Assembly: GCA_018873225.1 (NCBI GenBank)
Contig: JAEILZ010000007.1
Span: 3,968,001-4,032,000, forward strand
From: [Phialemoniopsis] sp. UDSM-2020
Lineage: Eukaryota > Ascomycota > Sordariomycetes > Thyridiales > Thyridiaceae
Reading direction: 5' to 3'
DNA length: 64,000 nt
Position 1 is the stretch's first letter. Each line of letters starts with the position of its first letter. The position numbers were made by a program, and so were the translations under genes. Shown here in pieces: positions 22,099 to 33,074 of this stretch. The notes beneath the pieces were generated by a model. The model saw nothing but the letters and a program-made list of their open reading frames with translations. It was not told the origin of the DNA and searched no databases.

Positions 22099-23202
22099 GG
22101 TCGTGGAGGTGTGCTGCGACAGAGGGAGGCGGCAATATCAGAGATGTTCGGGGAGGCGGAGCAACTGGCTCAAGACGACGAGGCGAAGCGGCTCGGTGGG
22201 AGGGTAATAGCAGTCGTGACAAGGCTGTAGGGTGTCGAGTGTATATGAGGACAAGATATGACGGCGACCGGCGGCATCAATTGCAGTCGCAGTCGGGGGA
22301 GTGCGGTCTGACCGAGGTCAGAAACTTCGGGTGCTGTGAAGCATTCGCGAATCGGATTGACGATATGATTGCACACTGCTGCTGTGTTGTGTTGATTGGG
22401 AATCGCCTGGCTGACAAGAGAGGTGGAGTGGTGGAGATGGAGAAACCAGACTTGGTGATTCTCGTCGTGGTGTTGAGATCAAGTCACGGTGAATGCGAGC
22501 TGAGGCATGACTGGGGGCGGCGCGTGCTGAGGCAGGACGAGAGGGAGCACGAGTGGAGGAGGAGTGGAGGGGGCGCCAACTCCGACGCGTGTTTTTTCGC
22601 GAAAAGGCATCCCTAGCACAGGCATTGTGATCCCTGCACGCGCCAAAAAATCAATTAAACTCTTGCTGCCTGAGGCCCGAATCTAGTTAAGCCCTCCCAC
22701 CCACCGCACCGCCCAAGCAGCCTTGGTTCGACCAGACAACCTTGAATCGCTAAGTGACTTCATTGATAACAATTGGCTCTTGGAATCTCTATGGATGTAC
22801 CGGGCGTGTACAACTCAGTGTCTCCGTGACTTTGGCTCCCCTTCCAGCTTTGTGTCATCTCCTCAACTCCATCTTGTGTGTCTGATGGCTTGTTTGTACA
22901 TGAGTACTTAGCCATCTTCATGGCCTCGACTCCCTCCAGACTAGACTGTGAGGTTCATTGTCCCGAGCTAGCCCTAGGTAGGCTTCCCCGCTAAACCCAT
23001 CCCGCAAACCTGGGATGACCTCACTAAAGCCCAGAACCGCGCAATGGGCAAAACTACCCCACCTCTGGCTGGCTGGTCTACCTAGGTACCTTATCACCAC
23101 GTCCGTCCAAACCTCCAACATACTTGACAAAGTCCTTGTCTCAAACACTCAGGCAAGCCCATACATAAGTCACTTCATATTATACAAACATAGTATCTCA
23201 AG
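22099..23202. other. Shared upstream region of APSES factor and aldo-keto reductase
   Basis: This 1.1 kb separates two divergent genes. It contains the MCB/SCB-like pair near 22585-22605 and a TACCTAGGTA palindrome at 23079-23088. No coding sequence was seen. Confidence 0.6.
22585..22605. promoter_or_regulatory. MCB-like and SCB/E2F-like sites upstream of the APSES factor
   Basis: ACGCGT (22585-22590) is the consensus MluI cell-cycle box. It is followed within 10 bp by TTTTCGCGAAAA (22594-22605), a perfect palindrome holding CGCGAAA, the Swi4/E2F-type core, on both strands. They lie about 490 bp before the start of the APSES gene, consistent with autoregulation. Confidence 0.55.
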
Positions 23203-24440
23203 ATGCCCCTCGTAGCCCAGGCTCCCACCGACAGGATCATCCTGGGTGAGTGATGAGCTTCAAGTCGCAGTGCTCTGCCAGCTGACACTTTCCGCAGGGC
23301 TCATGACCTTTGGTACCGAAGAAGACAAAGGCGCCAGGGTCACCGACATCAACGAGTTCAACAAGGCACTCGACCTCTTTCAGGCTCGTGGCTACAATGA
23401 AGTCGATACTGCCCGGGTCTACGTAAACCGTACCCAGGAGAGTTTCACTCGCGAAGCCAAATGGAAGGACCGGGGTCTGACCCTGGCCACCAAGGTTCAA
23501 TACCCTTCCACGCCCGGTGATAATACTAGCGACAAAGTCATCGCATCCGTCGAGACCAGCCTCAAAGAGCTAGGTACTGACTGTGTCGATGTAAGCCTTC
23601 CCGGACGTTGGTGTTTCCCACCTTGAACATGACTTGACTAATCAACTGCTGCATCACTCAGCTGCTTTATCTCCATGCTCCTGTAAGTAATCGTCGGCTC
23701 TGAGGACCCCTGGATGACTATGACTAAACTTTCTCGGTTTGCAGGATCGTGCAACTCCCTTTGCGGACAGTCTTGCAGCCTTGGATAAGCTGCACAAGGC
23801 CGGCAAGTTTGTACGCTTCGGCATCTCCAACTTTACTGCTTTCGAGGTTGCCGAGATCGTCTTGACCTGCAAGTACAATGGCTGGGTCCGGCCTACCGTT
23901 TATCAGGGCTGCTACAACGTCCTGATGCGGACCATTGAACCCGAGCTTGTCACTGCTTGTCGCCGATACGGTCTGGACATTGTTGTCTACAACCCCATCG
24001 CTGGTGGTCTCTTCTCAGGAAAGATCAAGAGCAAGGACATCGTCCCCGAATCTGGTCGCTTCTCGGACACAAGCAGCACTGGAAAACTGTACAGAAAACG
24101 CTATTATAAGGACACCACCTTCAACGCACTGAAGAAGATCGAGGAGGCCGTCGAGAAGCACGGTGTTAGCATGATCGAGACCGCTCTGCGCTGGGTCGTG
24201 CACCACTCGGCCCTGAAGATCAAGGACGGGAATGATGGAATCTTGATAGGCATCTCGAGTGTGCAGCAACTGGATGAGAACCTCACACACCTCGAGAAGG
24301 GACCGCTCCCCGATGACCTGGTGAAAGCCCTGGACGAAGCATGGCAGATTGCCAAGCCTGATGCTGCAAACTATTGGCACCTTGACCTCGAGTACAAGTA
24401 TGATACGCGGCAGGCCCTTTTCGGAGCAGGTGCCAAATAG
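23203..24440 (+). CDS. Aldo-keto reductase, AKR7 (aflatoxin aldehyde reductase)-like
   Basis: Exons 23203-23245, 23298-23590, 23662-23682 and 23745-24440 give 350 residues. The enzyme reduces aldehydes or ketones with NADPH in the cytosol. The catalytic tetrad is visible: Asp51 and Tyr56 (EVDTARVY), Lys80 (ATKVQYP) and His117 (LLYLHAP). His117 sits in a 21 bp exon coding only seven residues. The barrel continues with VRFGISNFTAFEVAEI, the QGCYNVLMRTIEPEL strand and the late VYNPIAGGLFSGK and ILIGISSVQQLDENL segments that line the cofactor site. Length and motif spacing match the AKR7 group (about 330-360 residues). The physiological substrate is unknown; no biosynthetic genes adjoin it. Confidence 0.94.
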
Positions 24441-24722
24441 TTGAGACTGGGGATAATGACTAAACATTCATTTGACCAAAATGCCATTATCCTGCTGAAC
24501 CACTCGTAGCTCGTAGTAGAGATTCTTCTCCAATGTTCTTGGTGTTAATGCCGTCGCCGTCTGGGTAGACCGATGCGGGTTACGGTGATGTGTTACGTAA
24601 TCTCAAGTAGTGTCAGAATTTCCACCCAGCCCAGCTCTCTCACTAGTCGCGTCTGCCTTTTCTCACCGTGTCAGGGAAGAAGCAAAGTCCGCTCACGGTT
24701 GCGCAGAGGATGTCAGTACGAC

Positions 24723-26686
24723 ATGGCGCCGCAGGGCAACCAGGCCGCCAAGCCGGTGAAGCAGAGGCGAATCACGCAGGCCTGTGACTTTTGCCATCGG
24801 CGCTCCATCCGCTGCCGACCTTTGGTGAGTGGGGATGGCTGCCAGAACTGCCACGACTTTGCGCAGCCCTGTACGTACAACCGGAAAACGCGCAGGAGGG
24901 GAGCGCCTCGGCGACAGGCCCCGGACTCCGTAAGCGGCGGGGATGGTCAGGAGGAGGAGACCCCCGAGGGACCGGCACCACCGCTCCCGGAGGCGGGCCC
25001 TCGGCAAAGTTCCATCGACCGGGCCTCATCAATGCGCTACGCGAGAACTTCCCAGGCAGAACCGGCCGTGTCTAATATCTGGAAGGCTCCTTACATTGCT
25101 AGTCAAGGAATGATCATGGATCTTGTGGAGCTCTATTTCGAGATTGTCTACCCAATCTTCCCACTCTTCCATTCGCCATCCTATATTCGCCGCATCTCTC
25201 GCGGTGAATACGTACAGAACCAGGGCCTCTTCGCGGTCACCATGGCCGTTTGCGCTTTGGTAAGCAGTCGTGTCCGCGATGGAGGCGTGACCAATCCAAA
25301 ATGGGACTTGCTTTCGCTCAGCGAGGCAGACCCCATCACTTTCTATGCCGAAGCCAAGCGACAAGTCGCGGATGAGCCCCAGGCTGACTTGAATCTCCTG
25401 CGTGCTCATGCGATCCTCGCTATCGCGTCGATCCAGAATGGCAACACACGCGATATGCACCGTCATCTGGGGACCTATCACACTCTAGTAGCCATGGACG
25501 GCTTGCATGACGAGTCAAACTGGCCAAACAACATTGGCATTATCGAAAGGGAAGAGAGGAGGCGATTAGTGAGTACTCTTGACTTCACAGTACAATGGCA
25601 TGCTCAAAGAACTAACAATGAACAGCACTGGTCCATCTACACTCTAGACATCTATGCATCTGTCGTGTGGGGCGGTGTCATCCGGTCTCGCGAACAGCAG
25701 TCGAATGTGGCGTACCCCTGCGAGTGCGACGATGAGTACATTGACGATACGGGGATCTCCTTCCCGCAGCTTCAACCTAGCGAATCTAGCCCACTCGATA
25801 GCAGCGGGTCAACTGCCGCCGCAGGGAGCTGTTGGCTTACGGGATGGAACTTCATCACCGACCTCTACAGAGTCATGGAGCATGCTCTGGTGCGGTTTCA
25901 AGGACATCGCTACCATGCTCGGTCGTTTCTGCGGGACATCTTCGGCGAGCAGTCGACCGCAACGCAAGCGTCGGTACGTGACAAAGTCCTCGATATGTAC
26001 TTGAGACTGCCGCGTCACTTCAAGGAAACGCCTCCCATGACCTATGATGCAAAGAAGGACCGCTTCGGCTTTCAGGCAGCCAACATCACGGGAAGCGTAC
26101 AACTACTGCGCATGGTCCTCTTTGCAGCGGGGGGCACGAGCATCGAGGAACGTTGTACTATTGCTCACGAAGTGGTCAATGCATTCATCTCCATCCCAGT
26201 ATCCTACCTATTAGCGATCAGCCGTCCTCAACTGCATCATCTTGGTAAGTTCATCTTGGCCACCTTCGAAATTTTGTCATCCGGCTACTAACCTCCCAAA
26301 CAGGTGGGATTGGCACAATACTTGGCTCCGTCTTTGAAGAGCCATTGACAGAAACGGACTACAACAACCTTCGATCGATCATGCTCTCCATGGCTCAATT
26401 ACTTGAAAGCCTCGAGACAAGTCAACGTGGCGATAGGTTGAACAGCGCCAGCGCTAAGCTTCGGTCCCAGATCGCTCGCATTGACGCTTACATGGCCACT
26501 CAACGAGAGACGACGGCCCGAGCTGCATCAGACGCCAATCAGCTGGGACTTGACCGGCTGGTACAGCCCAGCAGTAATGCTGTTGAGTTTACAGATGTGG
26601 ACGGAGGGATGGCAGGAACGGAATGGACTCTTCAACTACCCCCGGATCTACTTGGCGACTTGACGTGGAATTTTGACTTTGGGTAA
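24723..26686 (+). CDS. Zn2Cys6 fungal-specific transcription factor
   Basis: Exons 24723-25568, 25626-26244 and 26304-26686 give 615 residues. The zinc cluster uses Cys21, 24, 31, 40, 43 and 50 (ACDFCHRRSIRC then GCQNC), with an unusually long eight-residue spacer between the third and fourth Cys. An Arg-rich segment follows. The fungal_trans domain begins near residue 115 (VELYFEIVYPIFPLFHSPSY) and runs past RRRLHWSIYTLDIYASVVWGG, a motif formed only when the first intron is removed. That 57 bp intron has no stop and is a multiple of three, so naive translation would read through it. It lies 282 bp downstream of the aldo-keto reductase on the same strand; regulation of that gene is possible but not shown. 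Confidence 0.9.
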
Positions 26687-27427
26687 GCAGTACGCAGTGA
26701 TAGTCTGAGAAGGATAGGCTAAAAAGTCAGTGGGCTTGCATGATCAAAGTGTATCAATCAATTGTTCTCTTATCAGAAGACAATGCATTGTCAGGGCATC
26801 TACATAACATGTGAACTACATGGGAAGAACATGCTGGAACCGCACAAATAGTGTGTGGATGCAATGTAACTAAGATGCGAGTACAATGTAGTGTTTATGC
26901 TATGCAGGTGCACATACAAATGAAACAGTGCGAAAAACACATCTGCGACATGTAACATCTATCTTCTTCGAGAGTGAGAGTTTTTAGACATTGTCTAGAT
27001 TAGGTCATGGCACTTGTACCAGATGTAGTTCGGCCCTTGCGGCGTTCAATAAGGGAGGACCTCAGCAGTTCGGGGCTGACGTCCTCAGCCTGATGGTTCG
27101 CCCTTCGGTATATCCCGTCCTCGCAAGCCAGATTTTAAGACCTATACCCAGGTCAGCTAGTGTAATCTTTGCTCCTCCATCATTCTCATGATGCCTGTAG
27201 GTGATGATTCTTGCAATGACTGTGCTGGACTCCATGAAGTATGGCTTGACATTTGGGATGTCCAAGACTGCAGTGACGAACTTGAATAGCTCGCTGATGC
27301 GTATAGCATCAGAAAGTTTAATGGAATTGGGACCGGCTGGGGCCTCAGGACATCGAATGTACACTCGTGTGGAGACGGTTCCGGTTCCGTGTCGCTGGTG
27401 TGCGCTCAGAGTCGCTGATAATTCGCT
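26687..27427. other. Intergenic region with one orphan minus-strand frame
   Basis: Mostly AT-rich and non-coding. A minus-strand frame at 27364-27062 reads as fairly normal protein (hydrophobic/charged mix, FKFVTAVLDIPNVKPYF) but has no visible splice partners. It may be a remnant belonging to the decayed gene just upstream. Confidence 0.35.
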
Positions 27428-28480
27428 CTAACTCGCTCGGCTGCTCAGTGACCACATGCACTCTCCCACTGGCGTCTCAGCACGACCTGCCTGCTTGGAA
27501 ACTCTATATTCTGATGACGTATCCTCTCTGCTTGAAGACAGCTTCGACTTGCCACTTGTCGATGTCTCCCCTCCAGACGGTGCGTCCTCCGACGAGCTGG
27601 TATCTGGCATGATGCGGCGCGATGCTCGTCGGGACCCAACCGGCGGCTCGACGCCGGCACGAATTCTGGATGCCACCGTTGGCATGAGGTATGATGCTCT
27701 CCTGGGCTGGGCAGTCTTGCTGACTAGCAGTCGAGGAACGAGAGGAGATGAGCCATGCGTAGATGTGGGAGCCGGAACTCGTGCCTTCTTCGGAGATAGC
27801 GCCAACTATGCCTACCATGACGGAGTGGCAGACAAGCGGGGAGCATCCGAGATTTGTCGCCGCCTCTTGAGAGCGGGCCCGGTAAGCTCGGGAAATTGGG
27901 AGGCCATCGACGTTACCACTCCGCATTCTTCTTCAGCAGTGCTCGCGTCTTCTTGATGGTTGCATTTTGCGATTCCTTGGTTGTGCTTAGAGTGAGCTGG
28001 AACATGAGCTTGTCCGCATTGATGGTGGAAGTCTCGTCACCCTGGATTTGACGGGATAGAGTGAGAACGGTCGAGGCTGGCTGACTCTTGCTCTGCGGAG
28101 GCAAAGAAGGCTCAGTACTACGGCTCTTTGTGGCTCAGATTGTGCCGTGACTGGGGCAACACCGGAATGATGGCTGAAGACTTCAACTTCCAAATCTGGG
28201 GCCTCTGCTGAGATCTGCTCCCGAAGATTGTCGTTCTCGATCCAAATAACAATCGAGTCGACACTTGAGGTCGGTGTCTGCAACAGGGAGTACCCAACCC
28301 CACGGGTGATCAAGCCGAGCATGGCATCGATGCCATGGGTCTTCTTGTACCACTAGTACAAGACCAGGGCGACGTGGTCATTGAACAGGTTGGCCTCGTC
28401 CGTCTCATCGATCTCGGCATTCAACTGGCGGACTTGGCTCAGCAAGTCGCGGACCTCATGGGGCTAATGTCTCAGGTGAG
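27428..28480 (-). pseudogene. Decayed protein-coding gene, family not recognised
   Basis: Reading the minus strand from about 28478, a protein-like frame (RDLLSQVRQLNAEIDETDE, then HVALVLY) is cut by TAG at 28345-28343 and resumes without a break in the same frame as WYKKTHGIDAMLGLITRGVGYSLL. A CAG to TAG change would explain the stop. The frame then has to shift near 28140-28110 to continue as a Ser/Lys-rich segment ending in KKTRALLKKNAEW and a stop at 27913. A separate Ser/Arg-rich frame at 27805-27428 could be a last exon. An intron could account for the shift but not for the stop codon. I do not recognise the family; a live gene with unusual splicing is less likely. Confidence 0.45.
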
Positions 28481-29638
28481 ATTTAAGTGATGAGTTTATC
28501 GAATTTGTTTCTTATATATAGCTCGATGCTGATACGAGTTGACTGGTTGAGGTGTAGCGCCAAACACGAACACAGCTATATCCTCCTCATCCGCAGATGA
28601 GGAGGAGGATGATGAGAGCAGAATGTGTCGAGAAGATATGCTAGTATCATGTCATCATTTGCTGAATCGCACTGAACAATAGTTAGTTAACAGTGGATGA
28701 TAGATATTTTCAAGGTAAAAGGTTGAAGAGATGAGCGTTTCAAAAGCGAAGAATTGAAGGTTGAGAAGTCAGTGTTGAGAGGGTCGAGGGCTAGGAGTTG
28801 AGAGGAGGGAAGTTAAAGGGAGGGTCTGGAGGGTGATGAGCCGAGTGGGAAAGGTGATCGATACTTGCGCAAGATAGACAGTTGAGAGGCCAGGAACTCA
28901 CCGTTTCAATACTTGTCAACGCGGGCTGTCGATGCGGGAACTAGTCGTCGAAGATAGCTCTGCGCTGAAGCTTCGATCACGTTAGTGACAGCTGCAATTG
29001 AAAGTGCTGGGGTGACGTACATACTAAGTAGGTTGAGGAAGTCCGACTTATCAGGTAGCAGAGGCGTGATCTCGGTGATAAAAATAGTTAGGAAGGCAAC
29101 GTTGATGATCTTGAAAATCGAAGAGGTGAAGTTGCAAAGGTAGAGGGAGATGTGAATGAGAAAATGCGAGGATGGGCGCGCGACCTTTGGGCAGATATTT
29201 GTAGGCTTCGCAGGTGACACGTCTACCAAACATTTGTTTGGGATGAAACGTTTGTCAGGGGAAAGGTGAAGTGTCTCTGATATCGCGGCGAATGCTTACA
29301 GCCATGCAAGAAGAGCATTTTTGGTACCTCTGTGGCCACTGTTAGGAGAAGGCGAGCCTGGTTTGCGCCCATGACCATTCCCAAATACTGCAAACGTAGG
29401 GTAAACACCCCTGTCTGGGGGCTACACTGCTTTTTCTTCATAATTGAATTCCAGAAATCCGTCATCAACCTGAGGAAAAAACAAGCAGCACGGAAAATTC
29501 ATGTTGCTTGCCCTTCCTTTTCCTCTACGCCCTTTGCCTCTTCAAGTCTCCATCCACCCAATGAGAGATTATTTGCCCCCTACCATTCGGGCAATATTAC
29601 ACGCGTTCGTGTCCGCAAGCAAGAGTAGATGAGTACTA
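28481..29638. other. Intergenic region with weak frame and hairpin
   Basis: AG/GT-rich, low-complexity DNA near 28730-28860. A minus-strand frame at 29229-28906 contains a hydrophobic stretch (LCNFTSSIFKIINVAFLTIFITEI) and an internal segment with intron-like ends (GTATGT to CTTCAG), but there is too little to call a gene. Confidence 0.35.
28581..28606. repeat. Perfect 11 bp stem hairpin
   Basis: TCCTCCTCATC and its exact reverse complement GATGAGGAGGA are separated by four bases, CGCA. It lies in non-coding DNA beside the decayed gene. Confidence 0.8.
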
Positions 29639-30227
29639 ATGAACCACTCTAAGGCCCCGGCTACGCCCACTGCGATGCGACCTGTCAACCGCGACCTCGG
29701 TCCGCTCGGCCAAATCTTCGATGCCTACTACCTGACGGCCTGGGACCATGGTGACAAGGGAGAGTACGAGAAAGCCAACAAGATATGCGAATGGCTTCTC
29801 CGCCAGCCTCGAATCGGCCGCGTGCACGCCGCTGGGGCGCACTTGATCCTGGCCTACTCCTGACTGCTACGTCCAGCATGCTCGAAAGGCTCTCAAGCTT
29901 CACTAACAATTTATAATTAACACAGATGATTAAGCACAACAGAAGGCGTCCTTTATTGAGCAAGCCGAGGACGCACTCCGCATAGTCGAATTCGACTACC
30001 AGAAATACTCCGAGCAAGCACTCACCGAGGAGGAGTGGGATGCAGCCATAGCAGAGACATCTGAGGCTTTTAACGAACATCAGAGGTCCTGGAATCTTAA
30101 GGGGGACCTTGGAGAGGATTCAGAAGAGGCACAAGAGGATGACAATGGCGGTGCTGCTGTTGGAGGGCAAGGCAAAGGCAACACGGACACGGGATTGCCA
30201 GGACCTGCGGGCACAAGCGGCTGGTAA
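29639..30227 (+). pseudogene. Frameshifted small gene, family not recognised
   Basis: The frame from ATG 29639 codes about 74 helical, well-composed residues (FDAYYLTAWDHGDKGEYEKA, KICEWLLRQPRIGRVHAAGA) and stops at 29861-29863. Directly after the stop, a different frame continues naturally as DCYVQHARKALKLH, as if two bases were lost. After a short AT-rich gap with intron-like TAATTAACACAG, a third segment codes FIEQAEDALRIVEFDYQ and an acidic, Gly-rich tail ending at TAA 30227. Without a GT donor in the gap the pieces do not splice cleanly, so I call it broken. It resembles TPR-like helical repeats in style but I cannot name it. Confidence 0.5.
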
Positions 30228-30730
30228 TCAGCTCCAGAGAGCTCCCAAGCTGCCGTCTTCGCGCGGGATTCTTTAGTCGTTGAGAGCTCGCACTCTACCG
30301 CGACTGCGCACGGATAGGCTGTTCCCGAAGCTTTTTGCTGAAATGAGCTGTTGATTGGTTGAATAGCGCTTGATTAACTGGACTTGACTGCCATGGAGAG
30401 GTGGGAGACACTACATCTAAATACAAAGGTGTGAATAGCCTCAGGTACCGGTACTTACAGTACCCCCGATTTCGGCACTTTTAAACGTGTTTGAGTTGTA
30501 AGATAGCTTTAGCCTTCAATTGAGTACGAGACTACTACGTGATAAGTAATATTCATTACAACTTCTTGGTCTGTCTCGGTGGGTCTTCAGTGCAAGTGCT
30601 TGAATGCACAAGAAGGGGAACTTGCACATGAGTTGTATCTGGTTCCTCAACCTAAAGTCGCCAAGTATAACATTGTCGCCATGGTTCCCCACGAATTAAA
30701 GCGATCCGCTAGAGCATATCACGATGTCTC
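30228..30730. other. Spacer between convergent features
   Basis: This 503 bp lies between the frameshifted gene and the 3' end of the sugar transporter. Short runs of GGTACCGGTAC-like sequence occur near 30445. No gene was seen. Confidence 0.5.
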
Positions 30731-32737
30731 TTAGATCGAGGGAGTTTGCTCAGTGACCTGTTGGGTGACTTGGGCAGTACCCTTCTCCTCGCTCCGTGCA
30801 GCAGGGAGTTGACCATCCACCTCATCCAGAAGCCTTCTTGCTGCAACAGCCACTTGGCCGCCTGCCTCGTCGAGTCGTCGCTGGTACTCGTGCATGTTCT
30901 TGGAGACGAAGGGGCTGTCGCTAGTGAACAGTAGGTTGATCTCTTCCAGGGTCCGCTTCGCAACTTCAGGAAAGAAAAAGTAGACGATGGGCAGGGCCAC
31001 AATGTTCATAGCGCCAAAGAAGACGTACGTGGCCCATCCTAGTCGGTCCAACATGATGGGGATGACGAACTGAGTCATACCGCAACCGATCGCCCAGCCG
31101 AAGATCGTGAAGCTGTAACCTTTAGCACGGATCTCCTGAGGCCAGATCTCCGTGCCGTAGATCCAGCATGGTACGATATTGAAGACAGTGAAGCAGATCA
31201 AATATATGAAAACGAAGGACGCAGCGGCAGTTCCTAAGCGAGTCGACTGGGCCATGTTGCCAGCTGCGGCGGCATCTTCGGATGTCTTGATCAGGGCGGC
31301 CACGAGGAACAAACAAATGCCCTGGGTGATAAAAGACACTAGCAGAGACTTGATACGGCCCATACGGTCGATAACGAGAGCTGCGGCAGCAGTACCGGGG
31401 ATTCCGAAGGTGTTGACCAGGCCTGCAAGCCAAAGACTCTTGTATGAATCGAAACCGGCCAGGTGGAACTAATGCTCAATGTTAGCGGTGTATCGGAGAT
31501 GATTTTGGCTTGTAGTAACGCACTAGTGTTCCAGCCCAGGCCGCAATAGCCAAAATTCCAGTCCATTGCTGGATCCACTGCAAAGCTAGACCGAGAACTG
31601 CTCGACGGCCAAGATGAAGACTTCCCGAGTAACGGCCACCTAGAACGATATTGATAAGATGGTTTCGTTTATGCTGTGTGCTTTCGACAATTGCATCAAG
31701 CTGTTCGACTTCGGCAGTAATCTCGGGATCATTCGGGCTCAAGTCACCTCGCAGCTTGCACAAAATCGCAATAGCTGCCTCTCGTTTGCCGTTGGCAATG
31801 AGCCATCTAGAACAGATGTGAGTCGCTGGAGTGTGAGTTGTGTTCTCGATAGTGAGAAGCATACCTTGGTGACTCGGGCAAGAATGGCATGCATACATCC
31901 ACGATGAGGAGCGGAATGCACATCCAGGCCAGAGGAAAGCGCCATCGAAACTCCTCGTTGCTTTCACGGACGCCGAAGTTGATCCTTGGCTAATTTAGTT
32001 TCCCGTCTGCTTAGCGAACGAATGCGACAGAGTCAACTCACCAGTATGCCTAAAAAAGGGGGAAGATGTCAGAGCCACGTCGTCTAGGATTGATAAGAAC
32101 ACTCACAAAAAAGATTCCAGCGTAATTTGCCACGAAGACCAATGAGAAGCTGGATCCACGCGAATGGGCTGTTGTAAGTTCCGAGACGAAAGGAAGGAGG
32201 ACCGAGTTCAGGATGCCAATGCCCAGACCACAGATCACACGAGCAATTATGAACATTCGCCAGTGGACTGAACCTGCCATCATAGCGGCACCGACAATCC
32301 CGAAAACTGTAGCCAAAAGGACACCGCGTTTGCGGCCGATTTTGTCACCAAGCCAGCCTGATGGACAGGGTTTCCCGTCAGTCTAGTGTCTTCCAGGAGG
32401 GTTAATTCATGTACATACCACCGAAGAAACAGCCGCCAGCTGCTCCAGCGTAGTAGGCAGCGATCAAGCCGCCAACCTTTGTTGAGTCGGTCACCACACC
32501 GTCCGACCCAACTTCCGCCATCTTGATGAAGCCTGGAGTGGAGCTGAGACTCCCCATTACACCCTGGTTGTATCCTGCGCGTTTTTAGATGCTACTCAGT
32601 TGAACGGACTCTCTGCTGGGTCGAGGAATTGGGTAGACTGCCGTACCTTCGAAAATCAGGGCAGTGGCGGAGACAACGTTGATCAGGAAGAGCAGGATCT
32701 TTCCTGGCACGTGCCGCCAGATCTCAAAGGCCGACAT
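30731..32737 (-). CDS. MFS sugar transporter, candidate anhydrosugar (levoglucosan) importer
   Basis: Seven exons (32737-32647, 32574-32419, 32357-32107, 32049-32042, 31984-31865, 31806-31524, 31468-30731) give 548 residues. It is a plasma-membrane sugar/proton symporter-type MFS protein with 12 hydrophobic segments. Family signatures are EGYNQGVMGSL after the first helix, GWLGDKIGRKRG in loop 2-3, PESPRWLI, DRMGRIKSL and PCWIYGTEIWPQEIRAKG, with a charged C-terminal tail. The fourth exon has only 8 bp and supplies the residues AYW that precede INFG, as in other sugar transporters; leaving it out breaks the frame. An in-frame ATG at 32767 is an alternative start. It is divergent from the kinase gene with 665 bp between them, so co-regulated uptake and phosphorylation of the same sugar is likely. 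Substrate is inferred from that neighbour only. Confidence 0.9.
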
Positions 32738-32984
32738 GATGCCTAAAGATGAATTAAGGGGGTTCAAAGACGATGGGCCAGATGTGGTAATTATTGAAAA
32801 GGGGTTGCTGAGTTTGGGGGGAAGGTGGGTGCGATCATGCGCGTTGGTCGTCCATCACTCCCACTGAAGACAACGGCGAGATCAGCGGGCTTTTATAAAT
32901 CTTAAGCGACACGTTCAAGACCGATGCAAGAAGCTAGAGAAAAGCTATCCCGGCGCATGTCGGTAATTGTTTACACAGAAGTTG

Positions 32985-33008
32985 CCCCAGGTTTGGAGAA
33001 GTGTGGGG
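32985..33008. promoter_or_regulatory. Pair of CreA-like carbon-repression sites
   Basis: CCCCAG at 32985-32990 (CTGGGG on the minus strand) and GTGGGG at 33003-33008 both fit SYGGRG, in opposite orientation with 12 bp between. Closely paired sites are the arrangement usually needed for CreA repression. Confidence 0.4.
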
Positions 33009-33050
33009 AGGAATGCTCCCCAATACTCTAATTTACTCGGGTGAAAATAT

Positions 33051-33074
33051 GCTTAAGAGCTTAAATGCTTAAAT
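33051..33074 (+). repeat. Three tandem 8-mers with GCTTAA core
   Basis: GCTTAAGA, GCTTAAAT and GCTTAAAT follow each other without gaps about 330 bp before the kinase start. They may be a multiple binding site. Confidence 0.6.
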
